From contig NZ_CP036525.1 in NCBI RefSeq assembly GCF_007741535.1, forward strand, positions 6,820,001-6,884,000: a stretch of 64,000 bases of DNA. Reading direction: 5' to 3'. This DNA is from Rubripirellula lacrimiformis. Lineage in GTDB: Bacteria > Planctomycetota > Planctomycetia > Pirellulales > Pirellulaceae. The notes beneath the pieces are model-generated. The model had not been told where the DNA came from and did no database searches. It saw only the letters and a list, made by a program, of their open reading frames with translations. A program made the position numbers and the translations under genes. Shown piece after piece: positions 1-13,794 of this stretch (within the stretch, counting starts at the first letter, position 1; every line of letters begins with the position of its first letter).

Positions 1-1250
1 GCAAGACAACAGCGCACCACCCAAGACCCAATCGTTTCACCGCGTGGGCAACGCCCCGCGCGTCCCCGCAGCAAAACGCGCGGGCCGATGGCCACGCGGT
101 TAAACGACAGCGCACACCCCGAGACCCAATCGTTTAACCGCGTGGGCAACGCCCCGCGCGTCCCCGCAACCAAACGCGCGGCCCGATGGCCACGCGGTTA
201 AACGACAGCGCACACCCCGAGCCCCAATCGTTTAACCGCGTGGGCAACGCCCCGCGCGTCCCCGCAGCCAAACGCGCGGGCCGATGGCCACGCGGTTAAA
301 CGACAGCGCACACCCCAAGACCAATCGTTTCACCGCGTGGGCAACGCCCCGTGCGTCCCCGCAAACAAACGCGCGGGCCGATGGCCACGCGGTTAAACGA
401 CAGCGCACACCCCAAGCCCCAATCGTTTAACCGCGTGGGCAACGCCCCGCGCGTACCCGCAGCCAAACGCGCGGGCCGATGGCCACGCGGTTAAACGACA
501 GCGCACACCCCGAGCCCCAATCGTTTAACCGCGTGGGCAACGCCCCGCGCGTCCCCGCAACCAAACTCGAGGCCCGATGGCCACGCGGTTAAACACCAAC
601 GCACCACCCAAGACCCGATCGTTTAACCGCGTGGGCAACGCCCCGCGCGTCCCCGCAGCAAAACGCGCGGGCCGATGGCCACGCGGTTAAACGACATCGC
701 ACACCCCAAGCCCCAATCGTTTAACCGCGTGGGCAACGCCCCGTGCGCCCCCGCAGCAAAACGCGTGGGCGATGGCCACGCGGCAAAACACCAACGCACT
801 ACCCAAGCCCCAATCGTTTAACCGCGTGGGCAACGCCCCGCGCGTCCCCGCAACCAAACGCGCGGGCCGATGGCCACACGGTTAAACGACAGCGCACCAC
901 CCAAGACCCAATCGTTTAACCGCGTGGGCAACGCCCCGCGCGTACCCGCAGCCAAACGCGCGGGCCGATGGCCACGCGGTTAAACGACAGCGCACACCCC
1001 GAGCCCAATCGTTTCACCGCGCGGGCAACGCCCCGCGCGCCCCCGCAGCCAAACGCGCGGGCCGATGGCCACGCGGTTAAACGACAGCGCACACCCCAAG
1101 CCCAATCGTTTCACCGCGTGGGCAACGCCCCGCGCGTACCCGCAGCAAAACGCGCGGGCCGATGGCCACGCGGTTAAACGACAGCAGACCGCCCAAGCCG
1201 ACTCGTTTCAGCGCGTGGGCAACGCCCCGCGTATCCCCCTGGGCGAACGA
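1..1250. repeat. Tandem array of ~97-bp hairpin repeats (array 1, truncated at window start)
   Basis: About thirteen head-to-tail units start roughly every 97-98 bp (for example at 31, 129, 227, 324, 422, 520, 618, 716, 813, 911, 1008, 1105). Each unit holds a ~76-bp core with perfect 16-bp outer arms (TCGTTTAACCGCGTGG and its reverse complement). Inside is a second 9-bp inverted repeat (CCCGCGCGT/ACGCGCGGG) around a ~12-nt loop. Units are joined by a ~21-bp spacer of the type CAGCGCACACCCCGAGCCCA. Open frames through the array are repeat translations with no protein character, so I call no gene here. Homologous arrays lie at 11637, 33310 and 35613; arrays 2 and 4 are in the opposite orientation. 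Confidence 0.95.
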
Positions 1251-1267
1251 TAGCGGTACCGAACAAA

Positions 1268-1304
1268 CAAAAAATAAGCCGGCGGTGAATGATCACCGCC
1301 GGCT
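1268..1304 (-). terminator. Rho-independent terminator of rpoBC
   Basis: A perfect 12-bp stem (AGCCGGCGGTGA/TCACCGCCGGCT) with a 4-nt loop is followed, read on the minus strand, by TATTTTTTG. It lies 31 bp past the rpoC stop codon and separates the rpoBC transcript from hairpin array 1. Confidence 0.9.
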
Positions 1305-1334
1305 TTGGATGTTTATCGATACTGAATGACGCCT

Positions 1335-4300
1335 TTAGGCAGGATCCTGTCCGCCACCCAACAACTGGTCCAGCGTTTGATCGCTAGGCATATCGGCGGG
1401 TGCTTCGGCAGCTGGCATCTCTGCGGCTGGCGATGGTGATGCAGGCGATGGAGCCGCACCTTCATCAGCATTCAACAGCGGGAAGCTTTCTTCCAGGCTC
1501 TGGACAGGTGCACTGGCCAGTTCCTCGAGTGCTTCGCGGCGGTAGTTGACTTCCGATTCTTGGAAGATTCGGAAACCGGTACCGGCCGGGATCAAGTGCC
1601 CCAGGATGACGTTTTCCTTCAAACCAACCAACTTGTCGACCTTGCCGGCCAATGCCGCTTCGGTCAACACCTTGGTGGTTTCTTGGAACGACGCTGCCGA
1701 GATGAAACTGTTCGACTGAACGGCAGCCTTGGTGATCCCTAGCAACTGAGTACTAGCGGTCGCACTCTTGGGCCGTTTGCCCTTGGCAGGGTCTCCGCCC
1801 ATCGCTTCGATTTCAGCGTTGGTTTGCTCGAACACTTCCTTGGGAATGATCTGACCTTCGTGGAAATCACTTGCCCCAGGCTTCACGACTCGCAAGCACT
1901 TGGCGAGTTCGTCGTTGGCTTGGCGGAAGTGGAACCGGTCCATCACGCTGCCGGGCAACAGGTTGGTGTCACCGGCCGATTCGATCTTCACCTTACGAAG
2001 CATCCGGGCGATGATGATTTCGCAGTGCTTGTCGTTAATTTCGACCTTCTGCGATTGGTAAACCTGTTGAATTTCGTGCAGCAAGTACTGCTGAACGGCT
2101 TCTTCGCCCGAAACACGCAGGATGTCGTGCGGGACCAATGGGCCTTCGACCAAAGCTTGACCAGCCTTCACGAAGTCACCACTGTGCACTTGGAAGTGCT
2201 TCCCGTGCGGCACCAAGTGTTCGCGTTCGATCCCCGATTCGCTGCGGACGATAATCGTTCGCTTGCCACGTTTGCGTTCGGCCAAGATTTCGACTTCACC
2301 GTCGACTTCGGCGATAACGGCTGGATCCTTGGGCTTCCGAGCTTCGAAAATCTCGGTCACACGAGGCAGACCACCGGTGATGTCCGACACACCACCACCT
2401 TCACGAGGCATTTCAGCCAACACCGTACCGGCGACGATCATGTCGCCACCCTTGGCGATGATCATGGCACGTTCCGGCAGGTATTCGACGTGCAAAGCCT
2501 TGCCGTCGGCGTCTTCGACCACCATTTGTGGGTGCAGGTCACCCTTGTGATCCATGATCAGCATGCGAACGTTGCCGCTGGCTTCACGTTCGACACGCAT
2601 CGTTTCGCCTTCGACGATGTCTTCGAAACGCAGCTTCCCGTTGACTTCCGACAGAATCGGAATCGAATACGGGTTCCATTCGCAAAGCACGGTGCCTTCG
2701 TTGACTTTTTCGCCTTCTTTGACACGAATCGCAGCACCGGTCGGCACTGGGTAGGATTCGATTTCGCGACCACGGTCGTCGACCAACGCGATTTCACCGT
2801 TGCGGTTCAGCACGATTGGCACACCCTCGGTGTTTTCAACCGCACGCATCCGGGTCAGACGAACTTCGCCGGAACGCTTGCTCTTGATGTCCGATTCAAC
2901 CGACTGCTTATTCACCGATCCACCAATGTGGAACGTACGCATGGTCAACTGAGTTCCGGGTTCACCAATCGATTGGGCAGCGATGATTCCGACGGCCATG
3001 CCCTCTTCGACCAACGTACCGGTCGACATGTCCATCCCGTAACAGCAACGGCAAACCCCTAGCGGAGCGTCGCAGGTCATCGGAGTCCGAACCTGGATCT
3101 TTTCCAGCCCCATGCTTTCGATGTTACGAGCGATGTCCGGAGTGATCATTTCGTTCTCGCGAACGATCACTTCGTCGGTCACTGGGTTCACGATCGATTG
3201 GCGACTGACCCGACCATTGATCGAATCAACCAAACTGACTTCGACCTTTTCGCCGCGGTAGACAACACCCTTGGTGATCCCTTGGGTGGTGCCACAGTCG
3301 TTCATCGTGATGACCACGTTCTGTGCCACGTCGGCCAGTTTCCGAGTCAGGTACCCCGAGTCGGCTGTCTTCAGTGCCGTATCGGCCAGACCCTTTCGAG
3401 CACCGTGCGTCGACGAGAAGTATTCCAACACCGACAGGCCTTCGCGGAAGTTAGCCTTAATAGGTGTTTCGATGATTTCGCCGGTTGGCTTCGCCATCAA
3501 ACCACGCATACCGGCCAATTGACGGATCTGTTCGATACCGCCCCGAGCACCCGAGTGCGACATCAAGTACACCGGGTTGATGTACCAGCCGCCTTCGCGG
3601 ATGTCGTTCTTCATCGCCTGCATCATGTCCGTGGTGATCAACTCGCGAGCCGACGTCCATTCGTCCAGCACGTGGTTGTATCGTTCGGCCCCGGTCATCA
3701 GCCCGCGTTCGTACGACTTCTTCAGCTTCATGACTTCTTTTTCGGCCTTCTTGATGAAGTCCGTCTTGGTGTCCGGCGTCACCAAGTCATCCGTCGCGAA
3801 CGACAAACCACTTCGCGTCGATTCGCGGAAACCCGTTTGCATCATGTCGTCCAACAAGTGGATCGTCGCACGACGGCCCAAGCGTTGGTAGCAATCGCTA
3901 ATGGCAAGTGCCAAGTCACCGCTCTTCATCGGCTGGTTGTAATAGTCCATGCCGTCGGGAAGCATTTCGTTGAAACGAACACGGCCCGGAGTGGTGTCGA
4001 TGATGTCGCCATACTTGCCGTCACCGTTTTCGGTTTTCAAGCGTTGGAACTTGGGCAGACGCATCTTGATCTTCGCATGCACGGCGATGGCGCCTTGGGC
4101 GAATGCCAAGTCGACTTCGTCGTACCCCGAGAAGATCATGCCTTCGCCACGCTGGTCGGGCATTTCGGCGGTCATGTAGTAGCAACCCATGACGATGTCC
4201 TGCGACGGCGACATGATCGGCTTGCCATTACTTGGCGCGAACACGTTGTTGGTCGACATCATCAAAGTGTGGGCTTCGACTTGCGCTTCGATCGAAAGCG

Positions 4301-5708
4301 GCAAGTGAACGGCCATCTGGTCACCGTCAAAGTCGGCGTTGAAACCCTTGCAAACCAATGGGTGCAAGTGAATCGCGTTGCCTTCGACCAATACCGGTTC
4401 AAACGCTTGGATGCCCATCCGGTGCAACGTCGGTGCCCGGTTCAGCAAGACGGGGTGATTGGTGATGACCTGTTCCAGGATATCCCAAACCTCTTCGTCT
4501 TTGCGTTCCAGCATCTTCTTGGCCGACTTGATCGTGTCGGCGTGGCCGAGCTCTTTCAGGCGACGGATGATGAAGGGCTGGTACAGTTCCAACGCGATCT
4601 TCTTGGGCAATCCGCACTGGTGCAGCTTCAAGCGTGGACCGACCACGATCACGCTACGTGCCGAGTAATCGACTCGCTTGCCGAGCAGGTTTTCGCGGAA
4701 ACGACCTTGTTTCCCCTTGATCATGTCGGTCAAGGATTTCAGCGGTCGGTTCGACGAACCCAACACGGGACGCTTGCAACGGTTGTTGTCGAACAACGCA
4801 TCGACGGACTGCTGCAGCATTCGCTTTTCGTTGCGAATGATGACTTCCGGCGCGTTCAAATCGACAAGCTTACGCAGTCGGTTGTTACGGTTGATGATCC
4901 GGCGATACAGATCGTTCAAGTCGGACGTTGCGAAGTTACCGCTGTCCAGCAACACCAACGGACGCAAATCCGGAGGAATCACGGGCACGACGTCCAACAC
5001 CATCCACTCGGGACGGTTGTCGCTGTCACGGATCGATTCCACGATCTTCAGGCGGTTGATCAGGTCTTTCTTTTTCTGTTTCGATCCGGTTTCCACCAGG
5101 TCGATCCGAAGCTGTTCGGACAGCGTGACCAGGTCCAACAGGTTCAACAGTTTGCGTACCGCTTCGGCACCCATGTCGGCTTCGAACGAACCGTCACCGT
5201 ACTGTTGGCGAGCGGCGCGGTACTCTTCTTCGGTCAACAGTTGACGCGGTTCCAAGTCGGTCGTGCCGGGATCGATGACCACGTAGTCTTGGAAATAGAT
5301 GACCTTTTCAAGCGAACTGGTCTTCATGTCCAACAGGTTGCCCAAGCGCGACGGCATCGCCTTGAAGAACCAAATGTGAACAACGGGAGCGGCCAATTCG
5401 ATGTGGCCCATCCGTTTACGACGGACACGACTGTGAGTGACTTTCACACCACAGCGGTCGCAGATCATGCCCTTGTACTTCATGCCGCGGTACTTGCCGC
5501 AGGCACATTCCCAGTCCTTTTCAGGGCCGAAAATCCGTTCACAGAACAGCCCGTCTTTTTCGGGACGGTAGGTACGGTAGTTGATCGTTTCGGGCTTCTT
5601 TACTTCGCCGAACGACCACCCTTTGATGTCTTGCGGGCGGGCAAGCGAGATGCGTACCGAAGCGTAGTCGTTGATGCGATCGTAGTTGCTGGTTTCGCCA
5701 TTTGACAT
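1335..5708 (-). CDS. rpoC: DNA-directed RNA polymerase subunit beta'
   Basis: This is the catalytic beta' subunit of RNA polymerase, 1,457 residues, close to the usual length. The N-terminal zinc ribbon is visible (C-x-C-x6-C region around [20 protein letters not shown]). The catalytic aspartate loop [16 protein letters not shown] binds the active-site magnesium. The second zinc site ([13 protein letters not shown]) and trigger-loop/bridge-helix sequences are present, and the canonical C-terminal [17 protein letters not shown] segment is intact. The last ~50 residues form a Pro/Ala/Asp-rich tail beyond the conserved core. It lies 184 bp downstream of rpoB on the same strand and ends just before a strong terminator. 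No good Shine-Dalgarno precedes the ATG at 5708, but the N-terminus aligns with the family. Confidence 0.98.
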   Translation of the reverse strand: MSNGETSNYDRINDYASVRISLARPQDIKGWSFGEVKKPETINYRTYRPEKDGLFCERIFGPEKDWECACGKYRGMKYKGMICDRCGVKVTHSRVRRKRMGHIELAAPVVHIWFFKAMPSRLGNLLDMKTSSLEKVIYFQDYVVIDPGTTDLEPRQLLTEEEYRAARQQYGDGSFEADMGAEAVRKLLNLLDLVTLSEQLRIDLVETGSKQKKKDLINRLKIVESIRDSDNRPEWMVLDVVPVIPPDLRPLVLLDSGNFATSDLNDLYRRIINRNNRLRKLVDLNAPEVIIRNEKRMLQQSVDALFDNNRCKRPVLGSSNRPLKSLTDMIKGKQGRFRENLLGKRVDYSARSVIVVGPRLKLHQCGLPKKIALELYQPFIIRRLKELGHADTIKSAKKMLERKDEEVWDILEQVITNHPVLLNRAPTLHRMGIQAFEPVLVEGNAIHLHPLVCKGFNADFDGDQMAVHLPLSIEAQVEAHTLMMSTNNVFAPSNGKPIMSPSQDIVMGCYYMTAEMPDQRGEGMIFSGYDEVDLAFAQGAIAVHAKIKMRLPKFQRLKTENGDGKYGDIIDTTPGRVRFNEMLPDGMDYYNQPMKSGDLALAISDCYQRLGRRATIHLLDDMMQTGFRESTRSGLSFATDDLVTPDTKTDFIKKAEKEVMKLKKSYERGLMTGAERYNHVLDEWTSARELITTDMMQAMKNDIREGGWYINPVYLMSHSGARGGIEQIRQLAGMRGLMAKPTGEIIETPIKANFREGLSVLEYFSSTHGARKGLADTALKTADSGYLTRKLADVAQNVVITMNDCGTTQGITKGVVYRGEKVEVSLVDSINGRVSRQSIVNPVTDEVIVRENEMITPDIARNIESMGLEKIQVRTPMTCDAPLGVCRCCYGMDMSTGTLVEEGMAVGIIAAQSIGEPGTQLTMRTFHIGGSVNKQSVESDIKSKRSGEVRLTRMRAVENTEGVPIVLNRNGEIALVDDRGREIESYPVPTGAAIRVKEGEKVNEGTVLCEWNPYSIPILSEVNGKLRFEDIVEGETMRVEREASGNVRMLIMDHKGDLHPQMVVEDADGKALHVEYLPERAMIIAKGGDMIVAGTVLAEMPREGGGVSDITGGLPRVTEIFEARKPKDPAVIAEVDGEVEILAERKRGKRTIIVRSESGIEREHLVPHGKHFQVHSGDFVKAGQALVEGPLVPHDILRVSGEEAVQQYLLHEIQQVYQSQKVEINDKHCEIIIARMLRKVKIESAGDTNLLPGSVMDRFHFRQANDELAKCLRVVKPGASDFHEGQIIPKEVFEQTNAEIEAMGGDPAKGKRPKSATASTQLLGITKAAVQSNSFISAASFQETTKVLTEAALAGKVDKLVGLKENVILGHLIPAGTGFRIFQESEVNYRREALEELASAPVQSLEESFPLLNADEGAAPSPASPSPAAEMPAAEAPADMPSDQTLDQLLGGGQDPA

Positions 5709-5892
5709 GGGGAACTAAGCCTTAGGTTTTAGGTGTTGGTTGTTAGGATTTAACCGCCGGGCCAGGCCCGCGTTACCACCGGCAAACGCGCGAGGGGCGA
5801 TTGCCGGTTAATCAATTCCTGTCGAGAGAGGGCAAGGTCCTAGGCGTGCTGGATTTCTCCGCACCCCCAAAACCGAATACCTAATCCCTCTC

Positions 5893-9618
<3,726 letters not shown>

Positions 9619-10232
9619 CGTTTAGAAAAGCTCCTTTAAGGGCCAGGCCATGGAAAGCCGGGGATGTGTGCGGGCGTGTGAAGGACGCGGGCCAGAATGC
9701 GCGGTGACGTTCGAAAACGAACCACAAGCTGCAGAGAACGAAAAGACGCCGATCGCCCGAGGCGAGGGCGAGAATGCGCTCAGTGCACGAGCAAGCCGAC
9801 GAACCGCAGCCGTTTCGAAAAACGTCTGGGTCGCTGGAGGATGGGGAAACGGGCGAGAACGCAACATTGGGCCGATGATCACTCCCGAAAACTATCACAC
9901 TGACTAAGTGTCGAAAAGGCCAAACCCGACTTTTTGGCCCGAATTGTGCTATGCGGCGTTTTCCACGCAAAAAGCAGCCATACACGCCCAAAACTTTTTC
10001 TCGATTTTTCCTCAAGCCGTTTCAGAAGAAACAAAACTCGAGGAAGTTTTTTCTTTTCTTGCGGTCCGGTTGCCGCCAGTAGCAGCGATGTGCGGCGGCC
10101 TGCCGACCGCTAGGAAATTAACTTTTGGGATTTTGGGGAGATGTGTAGGTTTTGTTTTTTTCGGTTTTTTTGTTTGTTGTTGGCGTTGGGGTGGGGGCCT
10201 GGAGCGGAGACGGACGGCCCCCCTCACCCCAG

Positions 10233-10291
10233 CCCTCTCCCCCCCGGACTGGATTCGAGTTCCACTCGAATCCAGTCCGGGGGGGAGAGGG
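10233..10291. repeat. 28-bp perfect inverted repeat with 3-nt loop
   Basis: The left arm (10233-10260) begins CCCTCTCCCCCCCGG and ends GGATTCGAGT. The right arm (10264-10291) is its exact reverse complement, and only TCC separates them. The element sits next to CCCCCCTCACCCCAG on the left. The CCCTCACCCC-type flank and G-run hairpin resemble REP/BIME-like extragenic palindromes found dispersed in many genomes. There is no U-tract, so a terminator role is less likely. Confidence 0.9.
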
Positions 10292-10335
10292 GGCAAGAAG
10301 ACGGCTGCCCGCCGCCGAATCCGGGGGAGGTGCAT

Positions 10336-10420
10336 CCCACTCTCCCACTCTCCCACTCTCCCACTCTCCCACTCTCCCACTCTCCCACTCTCCCACTCTC
10401 CCACTCTCCCACTCTCCCAC
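10336..10420. repeat. 8-bp microsatellite (CCCACTCT)n
   Basis: The unit CCCACTCT is repeated about 10.6 times without interruption. The unit length is not a multiple of three, so every frame reads as low-complexity peptide. It lies 44 bp from the long inverted repeat and about 175 bp upstream of the DHS-like start codon. All pyrimidines except one A per unit fall on the plus strand. Confidence 0.95.
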
Positions 10421-10595
10421 CTCCCAAATTTGCATTTTGAAATGTTCATTTTGCAATTTGCAATCTCCTCCCCCCCGCCTCCTCTTTTCCTGACGGGTTG
10501 CCGACCGGACCATCCGATCGGAAGCTATAGCCGCGACTCCTCCGTCTCACTCCAACCCCTTTTTCATTCACACCGACACTTTGGCGGCACGACGC

Positions 10596-11564
10596 ATGAA
10601 CGTTACCGAACTTCTTGAAAATCACTTTCGCCATTTCAACGCCCGCGAACTGGTCGCCGCTGCCAAAGCCTATGGCGAGTTTGTTTCGGCCGAAAACAAT
10701 GGGCGGATGATGGTGACGCTGGCCGGTGCGATGAGCACGGGCGAACTGGGGCTGTCGCTTGCCCCCATGATTCGGGCTGGCAAGATCCACGCGATCACGT
10801 GCACCGCGGCCAACCTCGAAGAAGACATGTTCAACTTGGTCGCGCACGACGAGTACCAGATCGTCGAAAACTGGCGTGCTCTATCGACCGAGGACGAAGT
10901 CGCCCTGCGTGACAAAGGATTCAATCGCGTCACCGACACCTGCATCCCTGAAACCGTGATGCGGCATATCGAAGGACGATTGACACCGATGTGGCAAGAA
11001 GCGGCCAAGTCGAACAAAGGCCGGATGCCGGTCGATTTCATGTTCGACCTATTGGACGACAAGGACCTGGTCCAGCACTACCAAGTCCCCCGCGAACACA
11101 GCTGGTTGGCCGCCGCCAAGGACATGGACATCCCTGTCTTCACACCCGGGTTCGAAGACTCCACCCTGGGCAACATCTACGCCGCCCGCGTGATTGATGG
11201 CACAGTGCCCAATCACACTGCGATCGCGACAGGCACCTATCAGATGCAGCGACTGGCACAGTGGTACGAAGAGGAATCGAAGGAATCGCCGATCGGTTTC
11301 TTCCAAATCGGTGGTGGCATCGCCGGTGACTTCCCGATCTGTGTCGTACCGATGCTGATTCAGGACCTGAAAAAAGACATTCCGCTGTGGAGCTATTTCT
11401 GCCAGATCAGTGACGCCGTCACTAGCTTTGGTGGATACAGCGGCGCGGTGCCCAACGAAAAGATCACCTGGTGCAAACTGGAAGCCGAAGGCCCCAAGTT
11501 CATGATCCAATCGGACGCATCGATCTGCGCCCCGCTGATCTTCGCTCACGTCCTGGGCTGGTAG
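10596..11564 (+). CDS. Deoxyhypusine synthase family protein
   Basis: A 322-residue protein of the deoxyhypusine synthase/homospermidine synthase family (NAD-dependent transfer of an aminobutyl group from spermidine). Visible hallmarks are the NAD-binding Rossmann-like regions (TLAGAMSTGELG near residue 45; FQIGGGIAGDFP) and the C-terminal block PNEKITWCKLEAEG. Lys294 in that block matches the position of the imine-forming lysine of eukaryotic enzymes (SWGK). Bacteria lack eIF5A, so bacterial members are thought to act in polyamine synthesis or on unknown substrates; the actual reaction here is open. The ATG at 10596 is preferred, although an in-frame TTG at 10581 is possible; neither has a clear Shine-Dalgarno. 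The 3' end faces hairpin array 2. Confidence 0.88.
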   Translation: MNVTELLENHFRHFNARELVAAAKAYGEFVSAENNGRMMVTLAGAMSTGELGLSLAPMIRAGKIHAITCTAANLEEDMFNLVAHDEYQIVENWRALSTEDEVALRDKGFNRVTDTCIPETVMRHIEGRLTPMWQEAAKSNKGRMPVDFMFDLLDDKDLVQHYQVPREHSWLAAAKDMDIPVFTPGFEDSTLGNIYAARVIDGTVPNHTAIATGTYQMQRLAQWYEEESKESPIGFFQIGGGIAGDFPICVVPMLIQDLKKDIPLWSYFCQISDAVTSFGGYSGAVPNEKITWCKLEAEGPKFMIQSDASICAPLIFAHVLGW

Positions 11565-11636
11565 TCCACAACCACCAGCAGACCGCCGATATCGCGAGAC
11601 GCTCAGCCACGCGCGACAGGCTCCCGTGCACGCGCA

Positions 11637-12345
11637 TCGTTTCACAACGCGTGCTCAGCAGGGCTGCGCGCTTGGTGGGTGGACGCACGGGGCGTTGCCC
11701 ACGCGGTGAAACGATCGGGGTGCGGGCGAGTGGGGATGGGGTGCGGGATGGGTGCGGGATCGCATCGTTTAACCGCGTGCCCAGCGGGCCGCGCGTTTGG
11801 TGGGTGGACGCACGGGGCGTTGCCCACGCGGTTAAACGATCGGGGTGCGGGCGAGTGGGGATGGGCACGGGTTCCCTCGTTTAACCGCGTGCCCAGCGGG
11901 CCGCGCGTTTGGTGGGTGGACGCACGGGGCGTTGCCCACGCGGTTAAACGACGGGGTGCGGGCGAGTGCGGATAGGGTGCGGGTTCGCATCGTTTAACCG
12001 CGTGCCCAGCGGGCCGCGCGTTTGGTGGGGTGGACGCACGGCGCGTTGCCCACGCGGTGAAACGATAGGGGTGCGGGCGAGTGGGGATAGGGTGCGGGTT
12101 CACATCGTTTAACCGCGTGCCCAGCGGGCCGCGCGTTTGGTGGGTGGACGCACGGGGCGTTGCCCACGCGGTTAAACGACGGGGTGCGGGTGCGTGGGGG
12201 TGCGGGTTCGCATCGTTTAACCGCGTGCCCAGCGGGCCGCGCGTTTGGTGGGGTGGACGCACGGGGCGTTGCCCACGCGGTTAAACGATCGGGTGCGGGT
12301 GCGTGGGGGTGCGGGCGAGTGGGGTGCGGGTGCGTACGAGTGGGG
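11637..12345. repeat. Tandem array of ~112-bp hairpin repeats (array 2)
   Basis: Six units start near 11637, 11765, 11877, 11990, 12105 and 12213. The ~75-bp core is homologous to array 1 but in the opposite orientation, with 15-bp arms (TCGTTTAACCGCGTG/CACGCGGTTAAACGA). The first unit is the most diverged. Spacers are G-rich (GGGGTGCGGGCGAGTGGGGAT type), ~22-37 bp and variable. The array fills the space between the convergent 3' ends of the DHS-like gene and the GH5-like gene. Confidence 0.95.
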
Positions 12346-12369
12346 CCGAGCGACGGCCCACGCTTGCGA

Positions 12370-13470
12370 CTATGGCTGCGGGGCTAACTGCTTGAATCGG
12401 TCCAACCAGGATGCGGTGATGGCGCTGGCAATCGACGCCGGTTCGTCCGATCGCAATTGGTCCGCGGTTTTCCCCCAATAGAAACTGATCCAGCCGTCCG
12501 CGAAGTCCGACGATTGGTCGACGAACTGCGCCAACTCGTCGACGCTGCACTTCATCGGAAACATCTCCTCGATGATCAACGGCTTGCCGACATCGTAGGC
12601 CTTCAGCGCCTCGATCGCCTTGTCCACTTCGCCGGCCTTGGGATAGAAGTGAACGGCGACAAAGTCCAGTGGTTCGGCGACCGCGGCGGAATGGAACAAC
12701 GGTTCGCCCGCACCGAAGACATGCACCCACGGGATCACGCCGACCGTCAACAAGTGTTCCTTGTCGTGTTTGCGAATCGCATCGGTCATCTGCTTGATCC
12801 AAGCCCCAGCGATCTGTTGACGCGTGCGGCCATGGAGGTGCGTCGCGATCCGCTGGACAAAGAACTTGCCGCCAAGTTCCCCCAACAACCAATCATCCGT
12901 CGGCACCTTGCCGGGCAGCACCGGTTCGTTCATCAGGTCATAGCAGAATACCGCAGGGCTTCCCTGGCATCGCTGGGCTACCGCTTCCCAGAACACCGCC
13001 TGTGCATCCCATCGGCGCTGTTCGTCCAGCTTGTCGTACCAGGCTGGGACGTGCTGTTTGTGATAGCAGGCTAGCCCAGTGATATCGAGATACAGCCCGG
13101 CCTGCTCGGCCAATCGAACCAGCCTTTCCAACCGGTCCAGCGACCGGACGTTGGGCAGGTCCGGTTGATCCATGAACAGTCCGAATTGAAGATGGACTCG
13201 CACACAGTTGGCTCCCAGCGATCGGATCTCTGCAAAATCGTCGACCACCGTCTGCCAATCATCCGTCCAGTATTCGTCCAACAACCTGCCGTCGGAATCA
13301 TGGTCGTAGTTCACACCCCAGATGACGATCGGCTGATCATTGTCACCGCGCACGAACCCCGAACCATCCGGGCTGACACGGATACGCTGCAGCGGCTCGG
13401 CCGCCGTCGCGCTGGACTGAACCAGCAACCACGACAGGATCAACAAACTGACACGCGGATAATGGATCAT
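12370..13470 (-). CDS. Secreted GH5-like glycoside hydrolase (cellulase family)
   Basis: A 366-residue protein with a signal peptide at residues 1-24 (LLILSWLLVQSSATAA). The mature part looks like a (beta/alpha)8 glycoside hydrolase of clan A. It begins with a substrate-side segment (VIWGVNYDHDSDG), continues with LGANCVRVHLQFG, and carries the acid/base motif YDLMNEP near residue 177. It ends with a nucleophile strand IIEEMFP near residue 306 and the ISFYWG strand. This pattern is typical of GH5 and related endoglucanase/mannanase families; the substrate cannot be read from sequence. The gene is monocistronic, convergent with the DHS-like gene across array 2 and divergent from the pseudopilin operon. 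Confidence 0.8.
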   Translation of the reverse strand: MIHYPRVSLLILSWLLVQSSATAAEPLQRIRVSPDGSGFVRGDNDQPIVIWGVNYDHDSDGRLLDEYWTDDWQTVVDDFAEIRSLGANCVRVHLQFGLFMDQPDLPNVRSLDRLERLVRLAEQAGLYLDITGLACYHKQHVPAWYDKLDEQRRWDAQAVFWEAVAQRCQGSPAVFCYDLMNEPVLPGKVPTDDWLLGELGGKFFVQRIATHLHGRTRQQIAGAWIKQMTDAIRKHDKEHLLTVGVIPWVHVFGAGEPLFHSAAVAEPLDFVAVHFYPKAGEVDKAIEALKAYDVGKPLIIEEMFPMKCSVDELAQFVDQSSDFADGWISFYWGKTADQLRSDEPASIASAITASWLDRFKQLAPQP

Positions 13471-13794
13471 GATTCGCTGCTGCCAATGGGGTTGGAGAGG
13501 ATGCGGCCAAAGGCCAGCGATTCTACCACCCGGCCAGTACCGAATCTCGGTTTGAGGATACGTCTGAGTTCTGGTTTTAAAAAATGGGCGGGAGGTCGGG
13601 TGGATTCGGCGATGGAGGGTGGGTTATGCGGGGTGTGCGGGTGATCCGGCGATGATTGGCGGAAAGATCGGCTCCCCGGTGCTCGGATGTGACCTAAGTT
13701 TCAGCAGCAAACGGCCGTAGGGATATTCGGCCGTTGGTCCTTGCCGAAGTTCGGCGGGTACTGATTGTTGTTTGGCCACGATAGGGGTTCACTC
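13471..13794. other. Divergent intergenic region (GH5-like / pseudopilin operon)
   Basis: A 324-bp spacer between divergently oriented genes, presumably containing both promoters. The right half, which would be the pseudopilin leader, has consecutive small hairpins described separately. The left half shows nothing recognisable beyond GC-rich sequence. Confidence 0.6.
13710..13755 (+). promoter_or_regulatory. Candidate structured leader of the pseudopilin operon
   Basis: Two stacked hairpins lie 40-85 nt upstream of the first start codon. The first has an 8-bp perfect stem (AACGGCCG at 13710-13717, CGGCCGTT at 13728-13735) with a 10-nt AU-rich loop. The second is a GCCGA/TCGGC stem at 13743-13755 with a 3-nt loop. 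It does not match any riboswitch consensus I know, and there is no U-tract. Confidence 0.35.

Larger units (their letters stand above)
9619..10595. other. Non-coding spacer between divergent rpoB and the DHS-like gene
   Basis: A 977-bp spacer that should hold promoters for rpoB (leftward) and the deoxyhypusine-synthase-like gene (rightward). An AT-richer part with T- and A-runs lies at about 9890-10060. It also contains a 28-bp perfect inverted repeat and an 8-bp microsatellite, annotated separately. Open frames crossing it are created by those repeats. No convincing gene was seen, and no specific promoter can be assigned by eye. Confidence 0.7.

Noticed and set aside
1-1250. CRISPR array
   Set aside because: Repeats of ~76 bp with short near-identical ~21-bp spacers are unlike CRISPR (short repeats, unique spacers), and there are no cas genes.
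3198-5705. 835-codon open frame antisense to rpoC
   Set aside because: It is the mirror of the strongly biased rpoC codons; the translation is His/Gln/Val-rich with no domain character and no ribosome-binding site.
10012-10449. Open frames rich in GEWESGRV repeats near 10.0-10.5 kb
   Set aside because: Produced by the 8-bp CCCACTCT repeat, which cycles through all three frames.
11642-12262. Long open frames in hairpin array 2 (and equivalents in arrays 1, 3 and 4)
   Set aside because: They are periodic translations of the DNA repeat (TAWATPRASTHQTRG type), open in several frames and on both strands; no start signals.
13670-13790. c-di-GMP riboswitch upstream of the pseudopilin operon
   Set aside because: The conserved GEMM core sequences are not present; only generic hairpins are seen.
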